Below, piece after piece: positions 28,807 through 38,392 of a DNA stretch of 64,000 nucleotides. The stretch lies in assembly GCF_007874125.1 (NCBI RefSeq), contig NZ_CP040128.1, positions 2,914,001 through 2,978,000 on the forward strand, given 5' to 3'. The notes beneath the pieces were generated by a model, which saw only the letters and a program-made list of their open reading frames with translations, was not told the origin of the DNA and did not search any database. A program made the position numbers and the translations under genes. The stretch's first letter is position 1. Each line of letters starts with the position of its first letter. This DNA comes from Noviherbaspirillum sp. UKPF54. Lineage in GTDB: Bacteria > Pseudomonadota > Gammaproteobacteria > Burkholderiales > Burkholderiaceae_D.

Positions 28807-29381
28807 TTGCACGCCTCCCCGATGCCGCAAAATGCCAGCACCCGATCCAGGTATTGCCCGAATTCGGAAATGCCATGATCGCTGCCTTCGATCACGAGCT
28901 GGGCGGCACCCGGATAGTGGGCCACCATCTCCTGCCAGTCGAGCACTTCATCGCCGGTGGCGGCAATCAGGAAATACCGTTCCGGGCGCGTGATCTTCGT
29001 GACCGCCAGCGCCTTGAGTTCATCGATGTACTCCCGCTTGAACTCGAATGGCGCATCCGAATGGTATGCGGTGCTCACGCCGACATACTTTTCCAGGTCG
29101 CGCGGCGGCTTGACCGCCGGATTGAGCAGCACCGCGCGGCAGCCGAACTGTTCCGCCAGCCAGGTCGCGTAATAGCCGCCCAGGGAAGAACCGATCAAGG
29201 TTGTTTCGGGGCCGGCCGTGCGCAACAGCTCCGACGCCAGCGCCATCGCCTCACGCGGCGACGCCGGCAGCTGCGGGCAGTAGTACTGCGCCCCCAGTCC
29301 GAGCGCCGTCAGACGCTCGCCCAGCAGGCGCGCCTTGAACGACTGCGGCGACGAGCGAAAACCGTGCAGATACAGGATCAT
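28803..29381 (-). CDS. YqiA/YcfP-like alpha/beta hydrolase
   Basis: A 192-residue esterase-type protein. The nucleophile elbow is G64-S-S66-L-G68 (LIGSSLGGYYA), with an oxyanion-type LHGFRSSPQS near the N-terminus, and a candidate acid (GDEVLDW) and histidine (GSDHGISEF) to complete the triad. The physiological substrate is unknown; E. coli YqiA hydrolyses short acyl esters in vitro. The gene overlaps mpl by 4 bases upstream and ubiC by 4 bases downstream, so the three are translationally coupled. Confidence 0.88.
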   Translation of the reverse strand: MILYLHGFRSSPQSFKARLLGERLTALGLGAQYYCPQLPASPREAMALASELLRTAGPETTLIGSSLGGYYATWLAEQFGCRAVLLNPAVKPPRDLEKYVGVSTAYHSDAPFEFKREYIDELKALAVTKITRPERYFLIAATGDEVLDWQEMVAHYPGAAQLVIEGSDHGISEFGQYLDRVLAFCGIGEACK

Positions 29382-30754
29382 CGCGCGAGCGCGTCCAGGA
29401 TCTTTTGGTGCACGCCACCGAATCCGCCGTTGCTCATCACCAGCACATGGTCGCCCGCGCCGGCCGCCTTCACGATCGCCGCCACCAGCACGTCGAGTTC
29501 GTCGAACGCCGCTGCCTTCGCGCCCAGCGGCGCGAGCGCCTCACCCAGGTTCCAGCCGAGCGCATCCTTGCCGGATTTCGCACCGTAGCCGAACACCAGG
29601 TCGGCATCGACCAGGCTGTCGGGCAGCGCCCCCTTCATGGTGCCAAGCTTCATGGTGTTGGAACGCGGCTCCAGCACGGCCAGGATGCGCGCGCCGCCCA
29701 CCTTCTTGCGCAGGCCCGCGACCGTGGTCGCGATCGCGGTCGGATGGTGGGCGAAGTCGTCATAGACCGTCACGCCATTGACCACGCCGCGCACTTCCAT
29801 GCGGCGCTTGACGTTCTCGAACTTGCCAAGCGACTCGATCGCCTGCGCGGGCGGCACGCCCACATGGCGCGCGGCGGCAATCGCGGCCACCGCATTGAGT
29901 CGGTTATGCTCGCCGGTCAGATCCCAGTCCACGGTGCCCTGCACTTCGCCATCGAAGCGCACGTCGAAGCTGCCGCCCTCATGCGTACGAATGGCCCAAC
30001 CGTCGCCGCCGTCCACGCCGAACCACTCCCTGTCGCTCCAGCAGCCGCGCGCGACCACGCGCTGCAGCGACTCTTCGCGACCGTTGACGATCAGGCGGCC
30101 GACGCCGGGTACCGTGCGCACCAGGTGGTGGAACTGGGTTTCGATCGCGGAGAGGTCCGGGAAAATGTCGGCGTGATCGTATTCCAGGTTGTTCAGGATC
30201 GCGGTCTTCGCCCGGTAATGCACGAACTTGCTGCGCTTGTCGAAGAACGCGGTGTCGTATTCATCCGCCTCGATCACGAAAAAGGCGGAGTCGGCTTCCT
30301 TGCCCGACAGGCGTGCGGAAATCCCGAAATTCATCGGCACGCCGCCGATCAGAAAGCCCGGATGGTAGCCAGCGTCTTCCAGGATCCAGGCCAGCATCGA
30401 CGATGTGGTGGTCTTGCCGTGGGTACCGGCAACCGCCAGCACCCACTTGTTTTGCAGGATGTGCTCGCCGATCCATTGCGGGCCCGACGTGTAGCGCAGG
30501 CCGCGGTTGAGGATTTCCTCCATCAGCGGATTGCCGCGCGAGACGACATTGCCGATGACGAACAGGTCGGGGTTCAGGTCCACCTGTTCCGGGCCAAAGC
30601 CTTCGATCAGCTCGATGCCTTGCGCTTCCAGCTGGGTGCTCATCGGGGGATAGACATTGGCGTCGCAGCCGGTGACCTTGTGGCCGGCTTCCTTGGCCAG
30701 CACTGCGAGGCCGCCCATGAAAGTGCCGCAGATGCCGAGAATATGGATGTGCAT
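29378..30754 (-). CDS. mpl: UDP-N-acetylmuramate:tripeptide ligase (Mpl)
   Basis: Mpl attaches recycled L-Ala-D-Glu-meso-Dap to UDP-MurNAc, saving cell-wall peptide. The start is set at ATG 30754 (458 residues), where the Mur-ligase N-terminus MHIHILGICGTFMGGLAVLA begins; the open frame extends 32 codons further without resemblance. The ATP loop is GTHGKTTTSSM and the central FVIEADEYD segment is intact. AmpD, another recycling enzyme, is encoded at 44.9-45.5 kb. Divergent from the gene at 30896. Confidence 0.95.
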   Translation of the reverse strand: MHIHILGICGTFMGGLAVLAKEAGHKVTGCDANVYPPMSTQLEAQGIELIEGFGPEQVDLNPDLFVIGNVVSRGNPLMEEILNRGLRYTSGPQWIGEHILQNKWVLAVAGTHGKTTTSSMLAWILEDAGYHPGFLIGGVPMNFGISARLSGKEADSAFFVIEADEYDTAFFDKRSKFVHYRAKTAILNNLEYDHADIFPDLSAIETQFHHLVRTVPGVGRLIVNGREESLQRVVARGCWSDREWFGVDGGDGWAIRTHEGGSFDVRFDGEVQGTVDWDLTGEHNRLNAVAAIAAARHVGVPPAQAIESLGKFENVKRRMEVRGVVNGVTVYDDFAHHPTAIATTVAGLRKKVGGARILAVLEPRSNTMKLGTMKGALPDSLVDADLVFGYGAKSGKDALGWNLGEALAPLGAKAAAFDELDVLVAAIVKAAGAGDHVLVMSNGGFGGVHQKILDALAR

Positions 30755-30895
30755 CGTATGAAATGAAAAATAAATCTGACCAAAATGCGCGGCGAAAGGT
30801 CCAATCAGAAAAACCGGCCGGCGCGCGCTAGCGATTTCTGGCGAATCCAAGATTTTACCTGACCCTCGCCTTCGCTACGGGGTATCATCCACGCC

Positions 30896-31510
30896 ATGAG
30901 CAATTACTCCTCCAATATAGAGACATTGCGTGCCGAAATAGCCGCAGCCGCGGCGCGCATGATTGCCGAAGACGGCGCCGACTATGGCACCGCCAAGCGC
31001 AAGGCAGCCCGGCAAATCCTGGGAAACACGAAAGTTCGCGGCGACATCATGCCCGATAACATCCAGATCGAAGAAGAAGTCCGGCAGTATCATGAACTGT
31101 TCTTTGCCGACAGCCAACCGGCGCGTCTATTGCATCTTAGAAAACTAGCGCTACGCATGATGGACGAACTGGCACAATTCACCCCCTATCTGACCGGCGC
31201 GGTACTGAATGGCACGGCGGGCGAGCATTCGGATATTCATTTACAACTCTTTCCAGAAAGTGCCAAGGATGTAGAAATCTTTCTTATTAACAAAAATGTC
31301 GACTTCGAGGTATCGGAAAGCGCCCACTTCAAAGGCCGGGGCGAGCCGGTGGAAACCTTGAGTTTTCTCTGGCAAAACGAAGGCATACATCTTGCTCTTT
31401 ACGAAACAGACGACTTGCGCGGTGCACTTAAAAGCGGCGCAGACGGCAGGTTGGCTCGCGCCGATATGGATGCGGTCCGCACGCTGATCGCGGAATCCGA
31501 AGAAAAATGA
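30896..31510 (+). CDS. Conserved hypothetical protein, nucleotidyltransferase-like segment
   Basis: A 204-residue cytosolic protein of unknown function. The first 60 residues are helical and Ala/Arg-rich. The middle has LTGAVLNGTAGEHSDIHLQLF followed by KDVEIFLINKNVDF, which resembles the G[SA]..xG..xSDID fingerprint of minimal nucleotidyltransferases with His in place of the last Asp. The pattern fits a degenerate or non-catalytic fold. It is divergent from mpl and its stop overlaps the TlpA-like start by 4 bases (ATGA). Confidence 0.75.
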   Translation: MSNYSSNIETLRAEIAAAAARMIAEDGADYGTAKRKAARQILGNTKVRGDIMPDNIQIEEEVRQYHELFFADSQPARLLHLRKLALRMMDELAQFTPYLTGAVLNGTAGEHSDIHLQLFPESAKDVEIFLINKNVDFEVSESAHFKGRGEPVETLSFLWQNEGIHLALYETDDLRGALKSGADGRLARADMDAVRTLIAESEEK

Positions 31511-32028
31511 AGAAAAATCTCCTATTATTCGGTGCAATTGCACTGATATTCGCCACGCTCGGCTTTTATTTGAGCAACATGCGGCAGCAACCGCCGGCGG
31601 CCGACACGGCAGCCGCAGCCAAGCTGCTGTCGCAAACCATGCCCGACGCCGGCGGTAAACCTCAGGCATTGAGCCAATGGAAAGGAAATCCGCTGGTCGT
31701 GAATTTCTGGGCAACGTGGTGCGCCCCATGCGTGGATGAAATGCCGGAATTGTCTGCGTTGCAAGCCGAGCTGGCCTCGTCCAAAATCCGGATTCTCGGC
31801 ATCGGCATCGATTCCGCGGCGAATATCGCCGAATTTGCGACGAAACATAAGATTACGTATCCGCTTTATGTGGGCGGAATGGACGCCACCGAATTGTCGC
31901 GCCAGCTCGGCAACCAAGCGGGCGGCCTTCCATTTACCGTCCTCATCGATGCGGAAGGCCGGGTCAGAAAAACCTATCTGGGCCGGCTCAAGATGCAAGA
32001 ACTGAAGAACGACCTAAAGGCGCTGTAA
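31507..32028 (+). CDS. TlpA/ResA-type membrane-anchored thioredoxin
   Basis: A 173-residue periplasmic thiol-disulfide protein tethered by one N-terminal helix (about residues 5-22). The redox motif is W71-C72-A-P-C75 within [19 protein letters not shown], and the cis-proline region is GGLPFT. Such proteins reduce cytochrome c apoprotein or copper-centre cysteines, or act in other envelope thiol pathways. No cytochrome maturation genes sit beside it. Translation is coupled to the preceding hypothetical gene. Confidence 0.9.
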   Translation: MKKNLLLFGAIALIFATLGFYLSNMRQQPPAADTAAAAKLLSQTMPDAGGKPQALSQWKGNPLVVNFWATWCAPCVDEMPELSALQAELASSKIRILGIGIDSAANIAEFATKHKITYPLYVGGMDATELSRQLGNQAGGLPFTVLIDAEGRVRKTYLGRLKMQELKNDLKAL

Positions 32029-32110
32029 AGGTAAGAATTCTTTTCTCCTTGCCAATCAGCATCATTTGGCGGCAAAATGCGCCATTCTCGTCAAACGGAG
32101 CGACAACTCC

Positions 32111-32548
32111 ATGGCAAAAAAACTCCTTCTGGTCAATGGCCCGAACCTGAATCTGCTGGGCACACGTGAACCGGAAGTCTACGGATCGACGACGCTGGCC
32201 GATGTCGAACGTGCAGCAATCGAGCAGGCGCAAGCTGCCGGTGCGACGCTTACCTGCTACCAAAGCAATCACGAAGGCGCGTTGATTGATCGCATCCATG
32301 ATGCGAAGAAAGAAGGAGTCGATGCCATTGTTATCAATCCGGGCGGGCTGACCCATACCAGCGTCGCCTTGCGCGACGCCTTGGCGGGGGTTGCCATTCC
32401 TTTTGTCGAAATACACATCTCCAATGTTCATCAACGCGAAGCGTTCCGGCATCATTCCTTTCTCTCTGCAATCGCGGTAGGCGTCATCTGCGGACTGGGC
32501 GTGGAAGGGTATCGGACAGCGATTGAATTCGCGTTGAAAAAACTCTAA
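32111..32548 (+). CDS. aroQ: 3-dehydroquinate dehydratase, type II
   Basis: It dehydrates 3-dehydroquinate to 3-dehydroshikimate in the shikimate pathway. I set the start at ATG 32111 (145 residues, family norm); the frame is open to 32066 but the extra 15 residues are not family-like. Type II motifs are [16 protein letters not shown] with catalytic Y24 (EVYGSTTL), [28 protein letters not shown] and [12 protein letters not shown] with the catalytic histidine. GGAG lies about 11 bases upstream. Confidence 0.96.
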   Translation: MAKKLLLVNGPNLNLLGTREPEVYGSTTLADVERAAIEQAQAAGATLTCYQSNHEGALIDRIHDAKKEGVDAIVINPGGLTHTSVALRDALAGVAIPFVEIHISNVHQREAFRHHSFLSAIAVGVICGLGVEGYRTAIEFALKKL

Positions 32549-32561
32549 TTTCCGGAATTTT

Positions 32562-32587
32562 GCTGCAAACAACTTATAATTTGCAGC
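32562..32587 (+). promoter_or_regulatory. Inverted repeat around a -10-like TATAAT before accB
   Basis: GCTGCAAA (32562-32569) and TTTGCAGC (32580-32587) are perfect 8-bp arms that enclose a TATAAT (32575-32580) 48 bases before the accB start. The -35 region at 17-18 bp is poor. The arms could be an operator over the accBC promoter, or a weak hairpin ending aroQ transcription. Confidence 0.45.
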
Positions 32588-32627
32588 GAATTGAAACGTG
32601 ATATACAAATAATCTGAGGGATTTCAT

Positions 32628-33095
32628 ATGGATCTAAGAAAACTCAAGACGTTGATCGACCTGGTCGCCGAATCGGACATCGCCGAACTGGAAGTGACCG
32701 AGGGCGACAGCAAAGTCCGTATCGTCAAATCCTCCGGCGCACCGCAAAGCCAGGTCGTCATGATGCCGCAGCAACCGATGCCGCACGCCATGGCAGCGCC
32801 TGCCGCCGCCCCGCAAGCACCCGCCGCAGCGCCTGTCGCGGCCGCTCCGGCCGAACCGGAAGGCCATGTGGTGAAATCGCCGATGGTCGGCACCTTCTAC
32901 CGCGCTTCCGCCCCGGGCAAGCCGCCGTTCGTCGAAGTCGGCTCGACCGTGAAGGAAGGCGATACGCTGTGCATCATCGAGGCGATGAAGCTGCTCAACG
33001 AAATCGATGCCGATGCGTCGGGCGTCATCAAGCAGATCCTGGTTGAAAACGGCCAGCCGGTGGAATTCGGCCAGCCGCTGTTCGTGATCGGTTAA
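32628..33095 (+). CDS. accB: Biotin carboxyl carrier protein of acetyl-CoA carboxylase
   Basis: AccB carries biotin between the carboxylase and transferase halves of acetyl-CoA carboxylase, the first step of fatty-acid synthesis. The 155-residue protein has an N-terminal dimer region, an Ala/Pro/Gln-rich linker (about 45-78) and the biotinyl domain with the modified lysine K121 in [15 protein letters not shown] stands before the ATG. accC follows after 57 bases. Confidence 0.97.
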   Translation: MDLRKLKTLIDLVAESDIAELEVTEGDSKVRIVKSSGAPQSQVVMMPQQPMPHAMAAPAAAPQAPAAAPVAAAPAEPEGHVVKSPMVGTFYRASAPGKPPFVEVGSTVKEGDTLCIIEAMKLLNEIDADASGVIKQILVENGQPVEFGQPLFVIG

Positions 33096-33152
33096 GTGTC
33101 GCGCACCCTAGTTCACGCTGCCTCCAAACGCACTTAACGCATCACAATAACC

Positions 33153-34532
33153 ATGTTTGAAAAAATCCTCATTGCCAATCGCGGCGAGATTGCCTTGCGC
33201 ATCCAGCGCGCCTGCCGCGAAATGGGCATCAGAACCGTGGTCGTCCATTCGGAAGCCGACCGCGACGCCAAATACGTCAAGCTGGCCGATGAGTCGGTCT
33301 GTATCGGCCCGGCGCCCTCCGCCCAAAGCTATTTGAATATGCCGGCGATCATCAGCGCGGCGGAAGTCACCGATGCCGAGGCAATCCACCCCGGCTACGG
33401 CTTCCTGTCGGAGAACGCCGACTTTGCCGAGCGGGTGGAAAAATCCGGCTTCGTCTTCATCGGCCCGCGCCCGGAATCGATCCGCCTGATGGGCGACAAG
33501 GTCTCGGCCAAGCATGCGATGATCAAGGCCGGCGTGCCCTGCGTGCCCGGTTCGGAAGGCGCCCTGCCGGAAGATCCGAAGGAAATCATCCGCATTGCGC
33601 GCAAGATCGGCTATCCCGTCATCATTAAAGCGGCCGGCGGCGGCGGCGGCCGCGGCATGCGCGTGGTGCACACCGAAGCGGCACTGCTCAATGCGGTCAC
33701 CATGACCAAGACGGAAGCCGGCGCGGCGTTCGGCAATCCGGAAGTCTATATGGAGAAGTACCTGGAAAATCCGCGTCACGTGGAAATCCAGGTGCTCGCC
33801 GACGAATTCAAGAACGCGGTCTGGCTCGGCGAACGCGACTGCTCGATGCAGCGCCGCCACCAGAAAGTCATCGAGGAAGCACCGGCGCCCGGCATTCCGC
33901 GCAAGCTCATCGAGCGCATCGGCGATCGTTGCGCCGAGGCGTGCCGCAAGATCGGCTATCGCGGCGCGGGCACGTTCGAATTCCTCTATGAAAACGGCGA
34001 GTTCTACTTCATCGAGATGAACACCCGTATCCAGGTGGAGCACCCGGTCACCGAAATGATCACCGGCGTCGACCTGGTGCAGGAGCAGATCCGCGTGGCG
34101 GCCGGCGAAAAGCTGCGCTTCCGCCAGCGCGACATCACCCTGTCCGGCCACGCCATCGAGTGCCGCATCAATGCGGAAGACCCGTTCAAGTTCACGCCGT
34201 CGCCGGGGCGCATCGTTGCCTGGCACGCGCCGGGCGGCCCGGGCATTCGCGTCGATTCGCATGCCTATGCCGGCTATTTCGTGCCGCCGACCTATGATTC
34301 CATGGTCGGCAAGGTGATCGCCTACGGCGCGACACGCGACCAGGCAATCCGCCGCATGCAGATCGCCTTGTCGGAAATGGTGGTCGAAGGCATTCTGACC
34401 AATATTCCGCTGCACCGCGAACTGATGGTGGATGCGCGCTTCATCGAAGGCGGCACCAACATCCATTACCTGGAACAGAAGCTGGCGGACAAACCCGACC
34501 TGCCGAAAAATCCGGGCAAGACCGCTAAATAA
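33153..34532 (+). CDS. accC: Biotin carboxylase subunit of acetyl-CoA carboxylase
   Basis: AccC carboxylates the biotin on AccB with bicarbonate and ATP. The 459-residue ATP-grasp enzyme starts with [20 protein letters not shown]. It shows the glycine-rich lid [12 protein letters not shown], the [14 protein letters not shown] catalytic segment and the C-terminal biotin carboxylase domain ([12 protein letters not shown]). It forms the accBC operon and is followed closely by prmA, a common proteobacterial arrangement. Confidence 0.97.
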   Translation: MFEKILIANRGEIALRIQRACREMGIRTVVVHSEADRDAKYVKLADESVCIGPAPSAQSYLNMPAIISAAEVTDAEAIHPGYGFLSENADFAERVEKSGFVFIGPRPESIRLMGDKVSAKHAMIKAGVPCVPGSEGALPEDPKEIIRIARKIGYPVIIKAAGGGGGRGMRVVHTEAALLNAVTMTKTEAGAAFGNPEVYMEKYLENPRHVEIQVLADEFKNAVWLGERDCSMQRRHQKVIEEAPAPGIPRKLIERIGDRCAEACRKIGYRGAGTFEFLYENGEFYFIEMNTRIQVEHPVTEMITGVDLVQEQIRVAAGEKLRFRQRDITLSGHAIECRINAEDPFKFTPSPGRIVAWHAPGGPGIRVDSHAYAGYFVPPTYDSMVGKVIAYGATRDQAIRRMQIALSEMVVEGILTNIPLHRELMVDARFIEGGTNIHYLEQKLADKPDLPKNPGKTAK

Positions 34533-34544
34533 ACAAGGAAGCAC

Positions 34545-35456
34545 ATGAGCTGGACCGAAATCGTCATCGAAGTCGCGCGCGACCATGCGGAGGCCCTGTC
34601 CGACGCACTGATGGAGGCGGGCGCGCTGTCGGTGTCGGTGGAGGATGCCGACGAGGGCACCGAGGCGGAACGCCCTCTGTTCGGCGAACCCGGCATGGAG
34701 CCGCCCGAAGCGGCGTGGGAACACAGCCGCGTGGTCGCATTGGCGAACGCCGACGCGGACCATGCCGCCATCGTGGCCGAAGCGGCCGCCGCTGCCGGCA
34801 TCGACGCCGGCAAGCTGTCGTATACACTGCGTCCGGTGGCCGAGCAGGACTGGGTGCGCCTGACGCAATCCCAGTTCGAGCCTATCCACATCGGCAAGAA
34901 TATCTGGGTAGTGCCGAGCTGGCACGATGCCCCCGATCCCGACGCACTGCTGCTGGAACTGGACCCGGGCCTGGCCTTCGGCACAGGCAGCCATCCGACC
35001 ACCAGGCTATGCATGGAATGGCTGGAAGCTCATGCGCCGCAGGGATCGGTGCTCGACTATGGCTGCGGCTCCGGCATCCTGGCAATGGTCGCAAAAAAGC
35101 TGGGCGCGTCCCGGGTCATCGGTGTCGACATCGACCCGCAGGCCATCGAGTCCGCGCGCTACAACAGCGAGCGCAATCATTGCGACATCGCGTTTTATCT
35201 GCCGGAAGAATTTGCGGACGCCAGCCTTCCGCAAACCTTCGACGTGGTGGTCGCCAATATTCTGTCCAGCCCGCTGAAGCTGATGGCGCCGATGCTGTCC
35301 TCGCGCGTCGCCCCCGGCGGATCGCTGGTGCTCTCGGGCATTCTCGCGCGCCAGGCCGATGAAGTGGCGGCCGCCTACGCGCCCTTCATCAAGATGACGG
35401 TGTGGGCCGAGCATGACGGGTGGGTCGCACTTTCCGGACAAGCCGCCGGCCGCTAG
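34545..35456 (+). CDS. prmA: Ribosomal protein L11 methyltransferase
   Basis: PrmA trimethylates lysines and the N-terminus of ribosomal protein L11 using S-adenosylmethionine. The 303-residue protein has an N-terminal substrate-binding domain and a Rossmann methyltransferase with motif [14 protein letters not shown], the [13 protein letters not shown] motif and [11 protein letters not shown] in place of the usual NPPY-type loop. It lies 12 bases after accC and ends 2 bases before the next gene. Confidence 0.95.
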   Translation: MSWTEIVIEVARDHAEALSDALMEAGALSVSVEDADEGTEAERPLFGEPGMEPPEAAWEHSRVVALANADADHAAIVAEAAAAAGIDAGKLSYTLRPVAEQDWVRLTQSQFEPIHIGKNIWVVPSWHDAPDPDALLLELDPGLAFGTGSHPTTRLCMEWLEAHAPQGSVLDYGCGSGILAMVAKKLGASRVIGVDIDPQAIESARYNSERNHCDIAFYLPEEFADASLPQTFDVVVANILSSPLKLMAPMLSSRVAPGGSLVLSGILARQADEVAAAYAPFIKMTVWAEHDGWVALSGQAAGR

Positions 35457-35458
35457 CC

Positions 35459-36580
35459 ATGGCGCTCGCTACCCAGTGCCCACATTGCCATACAACATTC
35501 CGGGTCGCGCATGACCAACTGAAGCTGCGCGCCGGGCTGGTGCGCTGCGGCTCCTGCAAGCAAATCTTCAACGGTATCGAGAACTTGCTGCGGCCGGAGG
35601 AATCCGAGCGCGTGTCGCCTGCGCCTGCGGCGCCGCAGGCCGAGCCCCTTTCCGCGCCGGCAGAATCCGCCCAGCCGGTCGACGAGCCGGCAGCCATGCA
35701 GCAGGCCCACGCGGGCGAACCGCAGCAGGCGCAAGACTTGCCGCCCGTAGTCATCGCGGACGAGGCACCGGCCGCGCAGGAAGACGCGCAAGACGAGCAG
35801 CCTCACGTAGACGAACACGCCGGCGGCGATCCCTTGCAGCGCATGACGCTGATGGATTTTTCGCCCACCACAGAAAAGAAGACCGCAGATGCAGCCGAAG
35901 ACGCGGCGGCGCCTCCCGGTATCGCCGACGAGCTCGACGCACTCGAAAAGGCGATCGACGACATGCAGCACCAGCCATGGAGCAGCCCGGTCGAGGAGGA
36001 AGATTTGGCGGCGCCGGCGGACGAGCCGGCTCGTGCCGATGACAGCGCCGACGAAGAACCCGCCTTCGTCAAGCAGGGACGGCGCCGGCAACGCGTGCAG
36101 CGTGCCATGCGGTTGCTGATGGCAGTCGGCTTGCCGGTGCTGCTGATCGCCGTTCTGGCACAGGGCATCCAGATCTTCCGCAACCAGCTCGCGGCAAGAT
36201 TTCCTGAAGCAAAACCGGCGCTGCTCGCAGCCTGTCGCCTGATCGGGTGCGAGGTGGGTCTCCCGATGCAAATCGACGCAGTCGCGATCGAATCGAGCGA
36301 ATTGCAGGCAGCGTCGAGCGACCAGAAGACGCTCAGCCTGTCAGTCCTTCTGGGCAATCACAGCTCGCTCGTGCAATCCTGGCCGAACATCGAGCTGACC
36401 TTGAACGATGCGGACGACAAGCCGATCGCGCGCCGGGTATTCGCGCCGCGCGATTACCTGCCGCCGGGGCAGGAAATCGACAAGGGGTTCGCGCCCAAAT
36501 CTGAACAAGCGGTCAAGCTTTACTTTGCGCTGTCGCAGCTGAAGGCGGCCGGATACCGGGTGTATTTGTTCTATCCGTAA
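35459..36580 (+). CDS. Zinc-ribbon and DUF3426 membrane protein
   Basis: A 373-residue protein of unknown function. The N-terminus is an MJ0042-type zinc ribbon with two CxxC knuckles (CPHCHTTF and CGSCKQIF). A long acidic, Ala/Pro/Gln-rich linker follows (about 50-210), then one membrane helix (about 218-238, LLMAVGLPVLLIAVLAQ) and a C-terminal DUF3426 domain that would lie outside the cytosol. ATG 35459 is chosen because MALATQCPHC is the usual start; the frame is open further upstream inside prmA. Confidence 0.85.
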   Translation: MALATQCPHCHTTFRVAHDQLKLRAGLVRCGSCKQIFNGIENLLRPEESERVSPAPAAPQAEPLSAPAESAQPVDEPAAMQQAHAGEPQQAQDLPPVVIADEAPAAQEDAQDEQPHVDEHAGGDPLQRMTLMDFSPTTEKKTADAAEDAAAPPGIADELDALEKAIDDMQHQPWSSPVEEEDLAAPADEPARADDSADEEPAFVKQGRRRQRVQRAMRLLMAVGLPVLLIAVLAQGIQIFRNQLAARFPEAKPALLAACRLIGCEVGLPMQIDAVAIESSELQAASSDQKTLSLSVLLGNHSSLVQSWPNIELTLNDADDKPIARRVFAPRDYLPPGQEIDKGFAPKSEQAVKLYFALSQLKAAGYRVYLFYP

Positions 36581-36668
36581 TGTCCATGCCGCGCGGTCAT
36601 GAAGATGACGCCTGTCGCCGCGGCATTACCCGTACAATTTTTCTTTCTTTTTCATTAGGCAGGCATCC

Positions 36669-37601
36669 ATGACATCCCTCATCTGCGGCTCGCTCGCATT
36701 CGACACCATCATGCTGTTCCAGGGGCGCTTTTCCGATGCGCTGCTCGCCGATCAGCTGCACAAGATCAACGTCGCTTTCCTGGTGCCAGAAATCCGGCGC
36801 GAATTCGGTGGCTGCGCCGGCAACATCGCCTATAACCTGAAGCTGCTGCAAGGCGATCCGCTCATCATGGCCACCATCGGCCAGGACGGCGCTCCCTATC
36901 TGGAACGTCTGGACCGGATGCAGATTTCGCGCCGCTGCATCCGCACCATCGAGACTTCCTATACCGCGCAAGCCTTCATCACGACCGATGCCGACAGCAA
37001 CCAGATCACGGCATTCCATCCGGGCGCGATGGCGATGGCGCATCAGAACCGGATTGCCGACGCCGGCCCGGTCAAGCTGGCGATCGTGGCGCCGGACGGG
37101 CGCGACGGCATGCTGCAGCATGCGACCGATTGCGCCGAGCGCGGCCTGCCCTTCATTTTCGACCCGGGCCAAGGCTTGCCGATGTTCGCCGGACCGGAGC
37201 TGGAACGCTTCATTGAACTCGCCACCTATGTGGCGGTCAACGATTATGAAGCGGAACTGTTGACGCAGCGAACCGGCCTGACGCTGGAGAAAATCGCCGA
37301 ACGCGTATCGGCATTGATCGTCACCCGCGGCGAGCAGGGCGCGGAGATCTATACCGGCGGCAAGCGTATCGACATCCCTTGCGTGCGAGCCGACAAGGTG
37401 GTCGATCCGACCGGTTGCGGCGACGCGTTCCGCGCCGGCCTCCTGTACGGACTGACGAACGACATGGACTGGGCGACCACGGGCCGCCTCGCCAGCCTGA
37501 TGGGCGCGATCAAGATCGCCAGCCAGGGTCCCCAAAATCACGCGCCGTCGCGCGATGAAATCGAGGATCGCTTTCAGAAGGCATTCGGATACCGGTTCTG
37601 A
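36669..37601 (+). CDS. PfkB-family carbohydrate kinase
   Basis: A 310-residue ribokinase-fold kinase. The N-terminal signature is GSLAFDTIM with GGCAGNIAYNL, and the C-terminal anion-hole motif is VDPTGCGDAFRAGLLYG, whose Asp acts as base. Relatives phosphorylate adenosine, fructose or other sugars; the sequence does not settle the substrate. The first methionine codon fits the family start. It is followed 8 bases later by the glycine-zipper lipoprotein gene and may share an mRNA with it. Confidence 0.88.
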   Translation: MTSLICGSLAFDTIMLFQGRFSDALLADQLHKINVAFLVPEIRREFGGCAGNIAYNLKLLQGDPLIMATIGQDGAPYLERLDRMQISRRCIRTIETSYTAQAFITTDADSNQITAFHPGAMAMAHQNRIADAGPVKLAIVAPDGRDGMLQHATDCAERGLPFIFDPGQGLPMFAGPELERFIELATYVAVNDYEAELLTQRTGLTLEKIAERVSALIVTRGEQGAEIYTGGKRIDIPCVRADKVVDPTGCGDAFRAGLLYGLTNDMDWATTGRLASLMGAIKIASQGPQNHAPSRDEIEDRFQKAFGYRF

Positions 37602-37609
37602 GTTTAGAC

Positions 37610-38071
37610 ATGAACCCCAAGGTCATGCGCACCGTGCTACCGCTCTCGGTATCTCTGTTGGCCGCCTGTGCGTCCCAGCAGCCAGCGTCATCGGTCACGA
37701 TGTCGACCGAGGGAACGACCATGGTGCGCACCGCCACCGTGATGAATGTGCGCGACGTCACCGTGCGCGGCGACAGTAACCAGTCGTCCGGACTGGTGTC
37801 GTTCGCGGGCGCCATTCTGGGCGGCATCGCCGGCAGCAAGATCGGCAATGGCAGTGGCAGCGCGGTGGCGAGCATCGGCGGCGCACTGGCCGGTGGCATG
37901 GCCGGCCAACATGCGGAACAATCGGCGGCAACCCGCAGTTATACCGAAGTGACGGTGCGCTTCGATAACGGCGACGAGCGCACCTATACTCTCGATCCGG
38001 GACAGGACTTGCGCATCGGGGAAACGGTGCAGGTTACCGCCCACAACGCTCTTACGCGCATTAGCCGCTGA
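37610..38071 (+). CDS. Glycine-zipper outer-membrane lipoprotein
   Basis: A 153-residue predicted lipoprotein. A basic start and hydrophobic stretch end in the lipobox LLAAC, so the mature protein begins at that cysteine. The middle contains a glycine zipper (GAILGGIAGSKIGNGSGSA, then GGALAGGMAGQHAE), which resembles SlyB/PcP and RcnB-type small lipoproteins that insert into membranes. The C-terminal part (TVRFDNGDERTYTLDPG) is SH3-like. Function is unknown; such proteins often respond to Mg2+ or envelope stress. Confidence 0.85.
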   Translation: MNPKVMRTVLPLSVSLLAACASQQPASSVTMSTEGTTMVRTATVMNVRDVTVRGDSNQSSGLVSFAGAILGGIAGSKIGNGSGSAVASIGGALAGGMAGQHAEQSAATRSYTEVTVRFDNGDERTYTLDPGQDLRIGETVQVTAHNALTRISR

Positions 38072-38083
38072 GCCTGCCGGCGC

Positions 38084-38392
38084 TCACTGGCTCGTGCCGG
38101 GAAGCAGCGCCGAGCGCACACTCTCGGGTGTCAGCTGCGACGCGGTAATTTCAATCATCTTGCGCTTGCTGGTGTGGCCATGCGTGATCGTCACAGCGCT
38201 TTTGGGAACGCCGAGCGCGTCAGCCAGATAACGGAGCAGCGCTTCATTTGCCTTGCCTTCGATCGGTTGCGCATGCAGGCGGATCTTCAGTGCGTCATCG
38301 AGCACGCCAATCACCTCGCTCTTCTTCGCATTCGGCATGATTTGCACCATTAATCGAATGCCGCGCGGCACTACACTGCACCAGTCTTTCAT
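38084..38392 (-). CDS. DUF167 (YggU-like) protein
   Basis: A 102-residue cytosolic protein of unknown function. The conserved segment is QIMPNAKKSEVIG, then IRLHAQPIEGKANEALLRYLA and ITHGHTSKRKMIEI. I chose ATG 38392, which overlaps the yggT stop by 4 bases (ATGA). The open frame continues to 38626 inside yggT but does not look conserved. yggT-yggU pairs are widespread in proteobacteria. Confidence 0.9.
   Translation of the reverse strand: MKDWCSVVPRGIRLMVQIMPNAKKSEVIGVLDDALKIRLHAQPIEGKANEALLRYLADALGVPKSAVTITHGHTSKRKMIEITASQLTPESVRSALLPGTSQ

Noticed and set aside
33108..34994. 628-codon minus-strand frame opposite accC
   Set aside because: Antisense shadow of accC and prmA, both of which are unmistakable on the plus strand.
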